From positions 14,938,212 to 15,002,211 of the forward strand of contig NC_060911.1 of the NCBI RefSeq assembly GCF_014805685.1: 64,000 nt of DNA. The letters are read 5' to 3'. Position numbers and translations under genes: made by a program. The notes under the pieces were generated by a model. It was not told where the DNA came from, did no database searches, and saw only the letters and a list, made by a program, of their open reading frames with translations. Source of the DNA: Silurus meridionalis (Eukaryota > Chordata > Actinopteri > Siluriformes > Siluridae). Numbering within the stretch: the first letter of the stretch is position 1; every line of letters begins with the position of its first letter. This document shows positions 1-31,639 of this stretch, one piece after another.

Positions 1-50
1 GGCATTTTTCCATTTTAACCACTGCTAATGTACACAGGGGCATTTATTAC

Positions 51-115
51 ATTTACATTTACATTTGCGGCATTTGGCAGACGCCCCTAACCAGAGCGAC
101 ACAAAAGTGCTTTGA
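51..115 (-). repeat. Fish SINE-like 3' fragment
   Basis: The segment reads as the reverse complement of a widely dispersed fish SINE tail: a TTTGGCAGACGCCC core followed by a CCAGAGCGAC box. A related copy in the other orientation lies near 42.74-42.88 kb. Recognised from memory of fish repeats; family name not certain. Confidence 0.5.
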
Positions 116-1418
116 GTCGAGTCTCTTATTACTTTAACCAGTGCTAATGTACATGGGGGCATTTACTTCTTTAACTAGATGGTTTGGTTTAAGATTCAGG
201 TTTATAACCAGCTCTAGGAGAACTTTAGTACACTTGTGATTTTCTCAAACAATAAAACAAATGTCAATCAGCGGATTAGATATTCTTTACTTTTCCCCAG
301 GACGCCTAAAAGGTTTTATTTTTGTATGTATTTTAAACATCAGCCTGAACTATAATTACCCTCACTGTACTTCACTCTGATCCAAGTCTTTTATTAAGAT
401 TAAGATTCAGTTTATCTTGATTCGGGTTTTCTCTTTTAATCCATAGCTTTGCCTTGTTCATGTTGCTTGGTGACCACCTGATCACTGCATGCAACTTGAT
501 CTTGTTCCTGGATTAATCTAAAACGAATATACATTTTTTAAAACAGTGCTAAAATGCCGCAATGGTAAAATAGTAGTCAGAAGTTGGTTGGTTTGGGGGT
601 TTGATTCAGGAGAACAGCGACACCCAGTGTTTAAACCATGACGTTTGACTTCTTCTGTGAAAAAAATGGAGAAACCAGAATAAATCATGTTGCATCTTTT
701 TCTAATTTTATTGTAATTTACAAACCATCAAAAGTTCAAGTAAAAGCATATTAATAGTAATATTTTCCTGACGTGGAGAAACCTGTACATTTTAGTAACC
801 AGGCTGCAGTAATACATTGTTTATGTACCTTAATACAAAACTACAAATCACTGGATTGCACATCTGGAACTGCAATTTTGTAGATATAGATATATACAAT
901 ATAAAGATCTCTGGTGCACAGCTGTGGAAGTCCTTCAAGAAGTTTTTAATATAATTAAAATTTGAGCATGAAGTTCTTGTTAGGACAAAAATGTCTAAAT
1001 TGTCAAATATTCCTGATTTGACTTCAGAAATAGTGCTTGAATGAATATAATAGATATCAATTGAACATTAGTCTTTATGCTGTTAATTTAATTCACAAAA
1101 AACTGTTTAAAAAATATTAATAAAAATAATCATCTCTTTATATAAGATTTTACAAATTAGACCTAAAAAATTAAAAACTAAGTCATTTGTTTCAAAGAAA
1201 AAAAAAATCTGGAAATAAAAGTGATTGATAAAATGTAAAACATTTAAATATGAACAGAATTATTAAATATGTATCTGTTATTCCGTCAGGATTGGGAGGA
1301 GATCCTGGGGTATGAGGTAGGCTGCTTACTCAATCTTCTACTCATGGTTTTTTATCTCTGCGTTCCTCCTCACTGCGTCACCTTCACCCTCCTCAGTGTA
1401 AACGCTCTTCTTAAGACT
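116..1418. other. Intergenic, AT-rich, 3' flank of acer2
   Basis: No coding exon, RNA gene or clear transposon was seen here. The sequence is AT-rich with short A-runs. Its right end must hold the 3' UTR of acer2, which is transcribed leftward. I could not single out one convincing polyadenylation signal. Confidence 0.5.
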
Positions 1419-7031
<5,613 letters not shown>

Positions 7032-7156
7032 CCTCATCATCATCATCATCATGTTCCTCATCATGTTCCTAATTTTCCCCTTTCTGCTGATTGTCTTTAA
7101 ATCTGGATCATTTCTTCTCCTCCACCAACTCCTCCTTCTGCATGCTCTCAGCTCTC

Positions 7157-7194
<38 letters not shown>

Positions 7195-8079
7195 CACACA
7201 GAACAGAATGAAAAGTTGAACCCTGTGTTCTCTGTGTTCTCGGTCACTCCACTGCCACCACAGCGTCCACATGCGCTGGTCACGTGACCTCGGCTGCCAA
7301 TCAAACACACGCTTTATTCCCTAAACAATACTACAGCAACATCTCCAGCGGCCTGCATGACCACGTGTTCCATCACAGCAGATCCGTTTATTTCAAACTT
7401 TGTCACACAAGTAAAAAAGATTAAAAATAAATAAAGTAATAATAAAATTTTATTTACTTTTAAAACTTTCCAGTTAGAGGTAGAGACAGAGGGGGCGGAG
7501 CCTCCCAGCCTTTAGACACAGTAATAATAGGATTTGTTCATTCGTAATCAGATTTTACTACATCATATAAAAACAGAATAAACATTCTTATAAGAGCTTT
7601 TTTATATTTATGACATCACAAGTATGATCGCTTTTTTATTAATTAATTAATTATCATTTAAAGGTTATTTATCAACCTTTCTGTCTAGGGACCCATTTCA
7701 CTAATTAACAAAAACAAAAACAAGAATGTATTAATAATTAAAAAAAATAGTAAATAAATGTATTTAAATTGTCTTAATCAACCTTTCTGTCTTATTAACT
7801 AAACAAATAAACAAACAATAATCGCCACCATAATGAGTTTGTTCATTTTCTTTCAAACGAAAACTGTTTTTTTTTTTTTTTTTCTCTTTGGATCTGCACA
7901 AACCCTCCTGACCTCCTACCTCTGGAAGTTTCTCTTCAACTGGTGCAGCTGGAGATGGTTTTACATCTACAACGTGAAAATCCAAGTTCCTGAGCAACTG
8001 AAGAGTTTTGGGGGTTGATTTGGACTGTCTTCAGGACACTCTGTGCACCCAGATGAGGATGAGGGTCTCTTTGAGTCTG
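7032..8079. other. Intergenic region between acer2 and rps6
   Basis: This holds the acer2 5' end and presumed promoter, a (CA)n tract at about 7160-7192, and AT-rich sequence. No further gene was seen. Confidence 0.5.
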
Positions 8080-8270
8080 GTTTCTTCCTCGTGCCATCTG
8101 AGGGTTTTTTTCTTTCCCATATTCGCCACTGGATTATTCATTACATTTACAATTTAAAAAACTGTACACTCTGTAACACAACTCTGTAACACAACTCTGT
8201 AACACAACTCTGTAAAGCTGCTTTGGGACAAAATCCAATGTTAAAGTCGCAACACAAATAAAACTAAATT
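8080..8270 (+). repeat. Dispersed fish repeat tail
   Basis: The text 'gatgaggatgagggtctc', then a TCTGGTTTCTTCCTC box, and finally a CTGTAAAGCTGCTTTGGGAC box matches the 3' part of a retroposon-like repeat I know from ostariophysan genomes. A short local triplication of the ACTCTGTAACACA unit occurs near 8166-8215. A related copy lies near 50.16 kb. Confidence 0.5.
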
Positions 8271-8365
8271 CCAATTAATTAAATTAATAAAAATAGCATG
8301 CAATTAATTCACCAAGTAAGCGATTCGTTGTTAATTATAATAATTGTTGTTTAATTAATTTGATG

Positions 8366-8398
<33 letters not shown>

Positions 8399-8464
8399 AG
8401 GCGACAGGAGCGTGTAAAACTGATTTGTAATTTGGGGTTAATTATAATTCAGGAAAAAAACAAA

Positions 8465-8592
8465 CACGTGAGGGAGGAGGGCGGGGGGAGGTCTGGTGAA
8501 ATCTCGCGATACTTGGATAGTCTATGTGAGACTACGCGGAGGATTTCCGGTCTCTTTCCCGTGGTGGACTCCTGTACTGACGGTCCTCCAGA
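8465..8592 (+). promoter_or_regulatory. rps6 promoter and 5' TOP leader
   Basis: An E-box CACGTG lies at 8465-8470 and a TCTCGCGA element at 8502-8509, both typical of TATA-less housekeeping promoters. A pyrimidine tract, TCTCTTTCCC at 8551-8560, about 33 nt before the ATG, fits the 5' terminal oligopyrimidine motif that places ribosomal-protein mRNAs under mTOR-dependent translation. The transcription start at the pyrimidine tract is inferred. Confidence 0.7.
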
Positions 8593-11187
<2,595 letters not shown>

Positions 11188-11939
11188 AAATTCAGCGTTT
11201 GTACATCACAAATAAAACAAAATGGTTTTGCTCATTTCTGCTCTGGTGCCTTTTTTTCCTTTCATTTCTTCAGAACAATCTCAGGGTCAAATGTTTTGTC
11301 TGAACTATAAGACTTCAAGAGTGAGGTTTAAGATGAATTCTGGCTTTTCTTGGAGTTTCTGTTTTAGAATTTAAATTACTGATACCTCTATTTCTGGTCA
11401 GGATTTGGTTTCTTATGCAGGATTTTTTTTTTTAGATCCGTTTTCTTATTTCTGCTTGAAATCTGCAATGTGGCTGCAGAACTGGAAAAAAAATCAGTCA
11501 TTTTGTCTTCACACCACAAGAGGCCGCCATTTCACGTTCTCAGTCTGAATTCAGGATAAATGACTGCGTCCACTCCTAAACTGTGTGACTGCAATCCGAA
11601 TCCACGTGCAGTCACGCCCACGTCTCGCTAACGTGTATCCTGAGATTACAACTGGGTGTTACGCTGACTGGCAGCCTCTGAGCTGTGAACTTTGTGATGT
11701 CGGAGGGAAATGGTTTAATCAGGTTGTCTGACCCACAATAAAATGAGGTTGAGGGTCTTGAGCAGGTTTGGGATTGACTCGTGTCAGAATCCACCTTCAT
11801 TCAATTTCAATGGGTGAAGAGCTTAACATCCCTGTTCCTAATAAAGTGGCCGGGCGAGTGTATACACAATCACGAACATTTTAGCACGTTTTTATATGTT
11901 GACGTGCGCGGGCGTTTGCGTGTTTTTTTTTTTTTCCTC
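11188..11939. other. Short intergenic region between rps6 and smu1
   Basis: Contains the rps6 3' end with AATAAA near 11210. No gene or repeat was recognised in the remainder. The two flanking genes are transcribed in the same direction. Confidence 0.5.
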
Positions 11940-11948
11940 CCAAATCTC

Positions 11949-12130
11949 TTACGTCACACACACGCCCCCTTGTTAAAACCGTAGCACTTATCCCAGACAG
12001 TGAGAGAGACAGCGATGTGATTTGGCCATAGCACGTGTACAAAGCGCGTTCACGTGGCGGGGGCGCGCGGACACGAGTGCGAGCGCTGGTGGAGAATGTG
12101 AGCGGTGTTCCTGCGGCTCCGAACACAGCC
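11949..12130 (+). promoter_or_regulatory. smu1 promoter region
   Basis: A CRE-like TTACGTCA lies at 11949-11956 and two CACGTG E-boxes at 12032-12037 and 12051-12056. CpG-rich sequence leads into the start codon at 12131. No TATA box was seen. The assignment as promoter is inference from motifs and position. Confidence 0.55.
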
Positions 12131-23488
<11,358 letters not shown>

Positions 23489-26189
23489 GCGTGAACTTTA
23501 CAGTCGTCGTTCGTGCTGGTCTGTACATCCGAGATGTTTGGAATCATGTGTCAGTTTTTCAGGTTTGAAAGTCTTCCATTCCAGAGCCGATGAAGATCAC
23601 TACAAACTTAATCTCCACTCTTTTAACACGTCTGAGTAACGCGATCGGACCGTGTCTTGTAACGTTAAAAATAGAATACGCCAAGACTTCTTTAGATGTC
23701 GTAAGAAAAACGTGGAAACACTTCACACTATTGGTGGTTCGTGACGTTTCTGAATTGCATGAAACCGGAAAATATAATTACGATCATTTCGCTGTGGAAT
23801 TCAGGTACGATTGTCGATTGAATACTTCCTTCTAAAAAATCAATAAAAAAAGGGTTAGAAAACAAAAGAAGGAATTGATCCTTAACGTACATTTTAGAAA
23901 CGGTCCCTCGGCTGTATAAACACTGCACGATCGTATCCACATGATGTGTGTGAAAACTTCTGTAGTGTCGGTATCTGCATGCCAGCAGTAAATCTCTCTG
24001 TATGAAACCTCGATCTAACACGGCATTTCTGCTCCAACCTTCACATTACTGATGCGTTTATCTCTTCAGGAAAAGCAGTGAAAGACGACCATGATGTAGC
24101 TAACACAAGGCACTGGGCTGCATTCACACGCTGAGGGTTTTTCTTTTGGGTTGCACCGAGATTCCTGACCAATCAGATTACAAAAGAAAACCAGCTGCCA
24201 AAAATCCGCATGTATTAAAAACAACCAAGGCAGCGCGTTTCTGATAAATCATTCACTGTATTCAACTCAACACTGTTTATTTCGGCCAAAGCTCAGTTTT
24301 TAACTCAATACACCGAACTAACGTCGACTATATACGTTGCTAAGTGCAACATTATTTCACCAATGCAGCCTCAAATGCAGATTCGCCTTAAAAACATGAA
24401 CATATGATGGGGGGGGTGGGGCTTTCAGAGGTTCAGTTCATATTGGAGAGTTGGAAGCAACTGTCAATCATTCCAGAGTTTCCTGCCAATCGTTCCAAAA
24501 GCTGTGTTTATTAGAACACAACCATATTGGAGTTTTTAAGCGATACCTTGTACTGTAACTTGTCCCTCATTAACATTGTCAGGATTCTCTTGATTTTCCA
24601 CCTTCAACACTACAGAGAAGACAATAACCCCCACCTCCTTACCCCAGTCCGCAATACTGAGGACAATTAAGCTCGTCGCTAGGCAAGTTAAAGAGCTCGT
24701 GTGGACTGCTAGGAGCGTTGTCGTGGTTACAGCGTGATTGAGCACTGATGGGGGAGCAGGAGGTTAATGCCAGCAATGATCTGGACATGCAGGGAAATGT
24801 TTTCAGGTGTGAAGGATTGGTGTGTTTTAACACTTGACCCACACTTGCATGAGAAATAACTGGTTCTGTAACCACGGGACTGTGTGTGTGTTTGAGCAGG
24901 GTTCTATTTCATTGTTTATTTCTGTCTAATTGCTCTGGTTTCTGTTGGACAGCAGGTTCTGGGGAGTTTACTATGTAAATGCGTCAGGTGTAAACGCAGT
25001 ACTGTAATTCCAGCTCTCCACAGGAACCACTCTGTAACGCCTTCATCGGTGCATCATCAGGCTTCTCCCTGGCTATTTTTTCACTGCACACATTTCGTCT
25101 CTGAAATAAACTCTGTGCATGTCATGCAAAACTTCAACTGTCTTGTCGTTGTCTTCATTAAAGCCAAATTTTCTTTAACTAGAGCGAAACGATTTACACA
25201 GTCCTCTGAGGAGAGAGTGATTTTTTTGCACATGGGGGCAAAAAAACCCAGAAAATGTAAATTATTCAATTTGAATGTTAAGTATGATGTAAAAACATTT
25301 TTAATGCAAATTGTGGTTCACTGTAGATGTTTTGATATAAAAAAAGGAAAAATTTAACAAAATGGAAACTAAATTGCAACATTTCTATAAATCATTTCAA
25401 AAGACAAGTAAAGCAGAAAGGTTTAATTTATAAGTTAAAATACAAATAAAGTGGATTATTGGTCCTAATAAAATTGACCGTAAAAATGACAAGAAACAAT
25501 AAACAAACAACAACAAAAAAGTTATTTTCCAAACAACACTTTTTTTTTTTTTTTTTTAAAGTTCCACGTGTCCTTTCTCGTGATGGAGTTGGACGTGTTT
25601 TTCTCCTTACCCGTTAAGGCCTCGCAGGTTACAGGTAACTGATAAAACAACATTTGGTAAAGTAAAAAAAAAGAAAAAGCCTGACCGTGTTGCATTTGAT
25701 TGTTATTGTAAAATAAGCGAGTGCATTGATGCTGCATTTCTCTGCTGATCTGCATAACCAAGTAATGGATTAGTGTGAGAAAAATGCTGATTGGAACTAA
25801 TTGGTATTCACATGAAAAGGCCGCAAATAAATACAATAAGTCAGTAATTTTACAGTGCAAACGCTGCTACACCAAAAACAAAACAAAAAAAAGGGCTTCC
25901 TTTTGAGCGGAAACCGTTTTTTTAGTTCACCGTGCCGTTAGAGCTCGTTATATAACCCTCAATGTTTTTATGTTTTTTTTTTCCTTTTCATTTCTGCACT
26001 TATTTATGGTTTCAGCTTTTGGCTTGTTAAATCACAGTATTGTTAAAATAGTACAAACAAATAAACAAACCCAGCATGGCTTTTAGTTTCTGCAGGTTCT
26101 CTAATATTTAGCAGCTTTAAATGAAATCTCGGAGCTCTGCTGTGTTTTAAAGGAAATTAAAAAAAAGAACAGAATAGATCTGTACCTGA
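23489..26189. other. Intergenic region between smu1 and dnaja1
   Basis: Convergent 3' ends of smu1 (+) and dnaja1 (-). It contains the smu1 3' UTR with AATAAA at 23842 and AT-rich sequence with several A-runs. I saw no additional gene. Confidence 0.5.
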
Positions 26190-26204
26190 CTCACCTGATC
26201 CTGA

Positions 26205-26305
26205 TCTTCTCCACACCAGACTCACTCACCTGGTCCTGACTCACCTGGTCCTGACTCACCTGATCCTGACTCACCTGATCCTGACTCACCTGATCCTCTC
26301 TACAC
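26205..26305. repeat. 15-bp minisatellite
   Basis: About seven tandem copies of a CTCACCTGATCCTGA-type 15-mer with a few substitutions (GATC/GGTC). It lies in the 3' flank or 3' UTR of dnaja1. The open frame across it (QVSQD repeats) is an artefact of the unit length. Confidence 0.9.
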
Positions 26306-26476
26306 CTGATAAACCAGATTCTCCCAGTGATAAAAAAAAAAAACCCTAATAATAACAATAATAAAGGTTTCATTTACTTGATAACGGTGATCTTTATCTT
26401 TCTTGTCGACAAATTCCGGTCACAGAGTTCGATCTAGACAGTGAGGTGTGTACGGTCTGAGTAGCGAAAGGAAGCT

Positions 26477-29126
26477 CTATGAGGTTTGGCACTGTACCCC
26501 TCCTCCGGGGTGGAAGTCGTCCTCGTCCTCCTCGATGTAACGCTGACGGCGGCGCTCCTGGGTCGGGTCACAGTCCTCGAGCTCGGCGTAGATGTACAGG
26601 TCATCGTCCATGCTCTCTGGCTCGCTTTTCTCCGACGCAGAGGGGAAAAACTGCTCCAACTGCTTCAGCTTGTTCATGGGGAGGAAGTTCGCCTCAGGGA
26701 AGACGACCTGCAGAAACACACAGGACACTTACTAATGAGTCGTGCCATGAGAGTGAAAAAACAGATCGGAAATAACGTATATGTAAGGTAAATGTTTTTT
26801 TTTTAGTTTGTATTAGCTGTCTATTAGAGGTCGACCAATTAATCGGTTTTGCTGGAACCATCGGCAAAAATCTATACCAATAGTTTTTCCAGGGTCCAGT
26901 CCTCTATCATTACAACAGCGGCCTCTAGAGGCGTATCTCTGATGCCACATGCTGTTTGTTTTAAAACCTACATTTCCCTACACTCCCTAAACCCTAAACT
27001 CCTGTTCTATAATGCTGATGATCACCTGAGATTCAGCCACAGAAAATAAATCACCTGGAGAAAATGCATTCATGTACAGGTATGTGGAATATTTGGAGTT
27101 CCTACAGAGATGTTCATCTCCCTTACCGCAACACTGAGGGAGTAAGAAACACATGGCTGTGTGGGCGTGACTTACTTTAAAGAGGATGATGAGTCTGCCT
27201 TTCTCGAAAGGGCGGCGGTGCAGGGGCATCCCCTCATTCAGCACACACTTCTTATCACCTGGTCTGATCAGCTCACCTGCTCCATACACCGAAAAACATT
27301 CAGGGAGAACGTTACACCGGAGTGTGTGAGGTGATGCGTGTAAACACGTATACACCAAACAACTGTAACACACCTGTCTTGAAGAACACTGACCTGGGTG
27401 TGAGGTGATGAGCAGAGTTCTGTTGTTCAGCGTTTGGACGGGTTTCTGGAAGCCACACAATGACTCTATGAGCTGAAGCTCCATGGTCATGATCAGATCC
27501 ATGTCCTGTCTAAGAGAAGAAAATCAGATCCCACATCAATCAATCAATCCACTCTGTTTTGTGTTAATATCAGATATACCCCGTGTGTGTACCTGGTGAA
27601 GACAGGATGTGCCTTCTGCTCCAAGACAATAATGATGTCACCAGGTTCAAGTCCCGGTTCCTGGTCTCCTTCCCCATGGAAAACAATCTTCTGTCCATCT
27701 TTCATACCTGTAACACACCTCTGTGTCAGGGAAACCTCCTTTACTTCACTCCATCGGTTTACCTGTGTTAACCCTGCCCCCCACTCACCTTTATCAATGT
27801 GCACCTCTAGGATCTTCTTCTGACGCAGGATTTTGCGCCCGGTGCAGGCTTTGCAGCGGTCGCGGTGGCTCATGCGCTGGCCCTGACCCTTGCAGCTACC
27901 ACAGATGCTGGAGAGCTGCTGCACCATCCCAGGGAGTAACTGATGCAGCCTCACCTGGACACCTGTCCCCCTGCAGGTGGGACACACCTCCACCGCACCT
28001 TTACGCCCCCCGCGGCCTGACAGACACACAACACACCGCTGAACCCTGCGTCTTTTTCACAGATGGACGTTTGCAGATGATCGTTTTACCTTCACATCGC
28101 TCACAGATGACGTTTTTCTGCAAGGCCAGTTTTCTGGTGGCTCCGTTGTAGAGATCCTCCAGTGGCACGGTCAGCTGATGCACGATGTTCTTTCCTGAAG
28201 ACAGGAGACGAGGCTATCAAACCCTTCAGACATTTATTATACATGGTTCTACACCAAACCCTATTCAAAATATTTCAGGAGGTTCCTTTGAAAGTTCTTC
28301 TGGTAAAGGTATGTGAACACCAAAAAACCTTCAGGAGAGTGTGAAGGAACCAGATCGACTAAAGATGGTTGTTCTACCATAATTGTTGGGGTATTTTCAT
28401 TTTTCATTAAAGGGGAAAACGTGTACCTCTCCTCTCCCGCCGCATGCGACCTCCTCCTCCGAAGAACATGTCGAAAATGTCCATTGGGGAGCTGAAGCCT
28501 CCAACTCCACCTCCTCCTCCTCCATTCCCACCCTCCTTAATGGCCGCCTCTCCTCCTCGATCGTACACTTCTCTCTTCTGCGTGTCAGACAGAACCTCGT
28601 ATGCCTGAGAGATCTGTTTAAACTGGAGAGACAGGAACCACTCGCTGTGACGTCAGAAACAAACCCCGCCTACTTCCTGTTACCTCTCAGTGCGACACGA
28701 ATAAATTAAACACACACCCACCCACACGGTGTGCAAAACTACACCAGGTCAAAATACATGCAGCATTGAAATATACTATATTATGAGCACCCCATGAATA
28801 TTTAAGAGCATGTCATGAATATTAATGAGCAGAGTCAAACACGCAATTCCTGTTCACTACACAAATAAAAAGCAAAAAATACGTGCCGTAAAATAAACAA
28901 AAAAAATACAACACAAATGCTGGTGAAAGTCGATGGTTTTTAAATGCTCAATTATTTTATATTTATCATATAATTCATTTATTAATATTAATTTATTTTT
29001 TTACAACATAAAATGATTAAATAATATCATGGATAAAGATTTGTAATGATTTAGCATCAACTAGTTCATACATACGGCTACAGAAATAGACGAGGAATTA
29101 AATCCAGGTCAGATTTCGCCATCCTG

Positions 29127-29181
<55 letters not shown>

Positions 29182-29319
29182 CCTCACCTTCTCCCCCTCG
29201 GCTGGGTTTTTATCCGGGTGGTATTTCAAGGCTAGTTTGCGATACGCTTTCTTCAGCTCGTCAGCACTGGCGCTGGGATTCACACCCAGGACGTCATAAA
29301 AACCCGTCTCCTTCACCAT
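26477..29319 (-). CDS. dnaja1: DnaJ (HSP40) subfamily A, dnaja1-type, eight exons
   Basis: Type-I J-domain cochaperone of HSP70. Minus-strand coding exons: 29319-29188, 28622-28427, 28194-28090, 28016-27789, 27707-27593, 27509-27394, 27276-27176 and 26707-26477. They total 1224 bp, or 407 residues. The J domain (from [20 protein letters not shown]) has HPD in YHPDKNP. A Gly/Phe-rich linker follows, with [10 protein letters not shown] and [14 protein letters not shown]. The zinc region has four Cys motifs: [22 protein letters not shown] and CKACTGRK. The C-terminal CQTS is a CaaX farnesylation signal. An acceptor at about 29341 shows that a noncoding first exon lies upstream, probably at the 30.5 kb promoter. 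DNAJA4 is the nearest alternative. A neighbouring smu1, as in mammals, favours dnaja1. Confidence 0.92.
26826..26960. repeat. Possible DNA-transposon fragment
   Basis: The motif GAGGTCGACCAATTAATCGG followed by TTTTGCTGGAACCATCGGC resembles the end of a dispersed element frequent in fish and other genomes. It lies in the last intron of dnaja1. The family is not certain and no matching end was found. Confidence 0.4.
29131..29178. repeat. (CA)n tract beside dnaja1 first coding exon donor
   Basis: Dinucleotide run beginning about 10 nt beyond the donor of the dnaja1 ATG-containing exon. Confidence 0.95.
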
Positions 29320-29602
29320 GATGTCCACCAACAAGATTCACCTGCAGAGGGTAAAACAAAAAGACTTTTTAACACCAAAAACACAGCAGATCATAACTGC
29401 TTCGTTTTACTGCATGTTTCCAGGTAACAAAAACTAAAGTAAAACTCTCTGGTTTACATTTTATTTACATAAAGAACATGAGGAACGTTGCAGCTCCACC
29501 AGGAGAACGAAGAGATTGGGGTGGAGATCCCAGATTTGGTCAGATGATTGCTCAGGTGTGTTCGTCAGGGTACTACCTGAACCACCAGGAGATTTAGGGG
29601 GG

Positions 29603-29605
<3 letters not shown>

Positions 29606-29660
<55 letters not shown>
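29606..29660. repeat. (AT)n microsatellite
   Basis: Perfect AT run in the 5' intron of dnaja1. Confidence 0.95.
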
Positions 29661-29663
<3 letters not shown>

Positions 29664-30490
29664 AATATCATCAGAATCTTTGGGAAACTGACGATGTCAA
29701 ATGGAAACTGTGTCACAAATCCAAATGCTGTTTGGTTTCTACCCCCTTCACCACATACACATGCCCCCTGTGATGTGAAGGAATGAGGGGGCATTTTATT
29801 TCACTTTATTCATAAAAACATCATTCATAAAGCAGTTGATCAGAAGGTTTAAATGGTATAAAAGCCATTTTATAGGGAAATAAAAGTGATTTCAATGAGC
29901 GGAGGGACCTGACTGGGGTGTGTAAACTTTTGCTCTCCATGGTTTAAATCTCTTGCTATTTGCAGCTCACTGTAAAAGCTGTTTTTTTTTTAGCAATTTT
30001 GTATTAAATATAAGAAATAAACCTCATTATATACAGAATAAAATCATTTTACTGAATATAAAGAGGATTTATTTCCCCGTGTGTAGAAAAACCTGAAACA
30101 ATCAAATATCACACTGAAATTAGAACTGATACAAACCAGAATCGTGTTTATTTTATTGTTTTGTTTCTGTACTTAAACACAGAGATATAATAAATAAATA
30201 AAAATCACATTTCTGTGGTAAAATACACGAGTGTTCTCTGAAGCAGGCTAAATCCCAAGACTAGCAAAAAACGCGTTAACTAGCGAAGCAGGTCAAAACC
30301 ATCCATAACCTTAACTACAGCTTTAAACATCATTATCAGGTTATTTTTCAATATCATTCCTCTTACTGTAAAATGTAGTACAATCTGTTTTCTCATCGAA
30401 CTGGATTTTCTCCTCTATACCTCACACACACACTCGAAACGTCTGGAATCTTCTCAGAGGATTTCCAAAAGCGCGAGACCGGGGACGGAT

Positions 30491-30550
30491 TGCGCATGCG
30501 CAGCCCTTTACCGGAAATAGAACAACACGTCAACCGAGACGCCATCTTGG
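30491..30550 (-). promoter_or_regulatory. dnaja1 core promoter (NRF1, ETS, YY1 motifs)
   Basis: A perfect NRF1 palindrome TGCGCATGCGCA lies at 30491-30502. An ETS motif CCGGAAAT is at 30511-30518. A YY1-type AAGATGGC box on the minus strand is at 30541-30550. The cluster sits about 1.2 kb upstream of the dnaja1 ATG, where the noncoding first exon is expected. Its role as the promoter is inferred. Confidence 0.6.
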
Positions 30551-31047
30551 AGAGGTCAATGATGCGACAGTTATACAACAATACACACACTGTGAGGTTC
30601 TTGTAAATAGACATCAATCACACAAAAACATTATAAAAATAAGAACCAAATTTTACATGCAACTCAGTTTTTTCCCCCAAGAGTAAGTGCTGTTTCCCAA
30701 ACCTCTAGAACACAGGTTCCCCCTAAACACCATCACAATGCTTTGGAGAACTTTGGGTGACGAATGCTAGGCTAGAACCGCTTTCCTGCGGTAAGATAAC
30801 AAAAAAAGGAGCTATCTCGAAGTGACATCTAAAGTTCATGAAGAAGACTGAAAGAGTCGGATTAATACAGTCGTAATGCACACAATCTAAAACTTGTGTT
30901 TAGGAATTTCACACTGCGCATGCATTTACTGCAGACAAAATAACACATTTTCTATGATTAATTTATTAATTTTTAAATTATAATGTCATAAATGTGTAAA
31001 ATAGTGACATTTCTATTTTTAAGAGCATAAAGAAGGGGAGAAAAATT

Positions 31048-31139
31048 CGACTCCGGTGGGACTCGAACCCACAACCTTTGAATCACTTCTCCAGTGTTTG
31101 ACTAGAAGTCCAATGCGCTATCCATTGCGCCACGGAGCC
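31048..31139 (-). tRNA. tRNA-Arg (TCT) with 19-nt intron
   Basis: On the minus strand the gene starts GGCTCCGTGGCGCAATGGAT and ends with the T-arm GGTTCGAGTCC and acceptor CGGAGTCG. The anticodon loop CTTCTA is interrupted by a 19-nt intron after position 37, the canonical site. Removing it gives a 73-nt tRNA with a complete anticodon stem (TTGGA/TTCAA). A- and B-box sequences are intact. Confidence 0.95.
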
Positions 31140-31541
31140 ACCTGTTGAGTAGTTATGGAATTATTCCTATGAAGCTAAAGTTGCAGCGGTTTCTTTACTT
31201 AGGATGTTGTTTTATTTATTTATAGTCGATCTTATTATTATCTCGAAACCATTTTGTGCTCTTTATAGGTACAAGTGAATGTCCTTTATTACCGTTAAGG
31301 TTTTGCAGCGGCTCTGCAACGATACAAATAATAAAGCGGCTAAAATGTTGAATAAAATCAAATTCACAGCAAAAATAGAAAACTTTTACAGCAGCTGGAA
31401 TCCTGTTTAATCAAACAAATACAAAACATATTTTCTCATATTTTTATATATTAAATATTGTATTTCAATTATATTTTATTGTTTAACCCTCTAGTATGAG
31501 ACTTGTATCTATGTACCAGTATGACGCGGCTAAACTCTGAA

Positions 31542-31614
31542 GCCCGGATAGCTCAGTCGGTAGAGCATCAGACTTTTAATCTGAGGGTCCAGGGTTCAAG
31601 TCCCTGTTCGGGCG
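31542..31614 (+). tRNA. tRNA-Lys (TTT)
   Basis: A complete 73-nt cloverleaf starting GCCCGGATAGCTCAGTCGGT, with anticodon loop CTTTTAA and acceptor end TTCGGGCG. It matches the conserved vertebrate tRNA-Lys(TTT). No intron. Confidence 0.97.
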
Positions 31615-31618
31615 GAAG

Positions 31619-31637
31619 TTTTTTTTTTTTTTTTTTT
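31619..31637 (+). terminator. Pol III oligo-T terminator of tRNA-Lys
   Basis: A run of about 19 T residues starts five nt after the tRNA-Lys(TTT) end, far longer than the four Ts needed. Confidence 0.85.
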
Positions 31638-31639
31638 CG

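Noticed and set aside
26987..27502. 171-codon open frame on the minus strand treated as one exon
   Set aside because: It runs through two real dnaja1 exons and the intron between them; splice signals and phase show that these are separate.
27723..28151. 142-codon open frame on the plus strand
   Set aside because: It is antisense to the zinc-finger exons of dnaja1, which explain the sequence fully.
30701..30860. Heat-shock elements upstream of dnaja1
   Set aside because: Only partial TTC/GAA patterns were seen (for example TTCATGAA), too short and too far from the likely start to support a claim.
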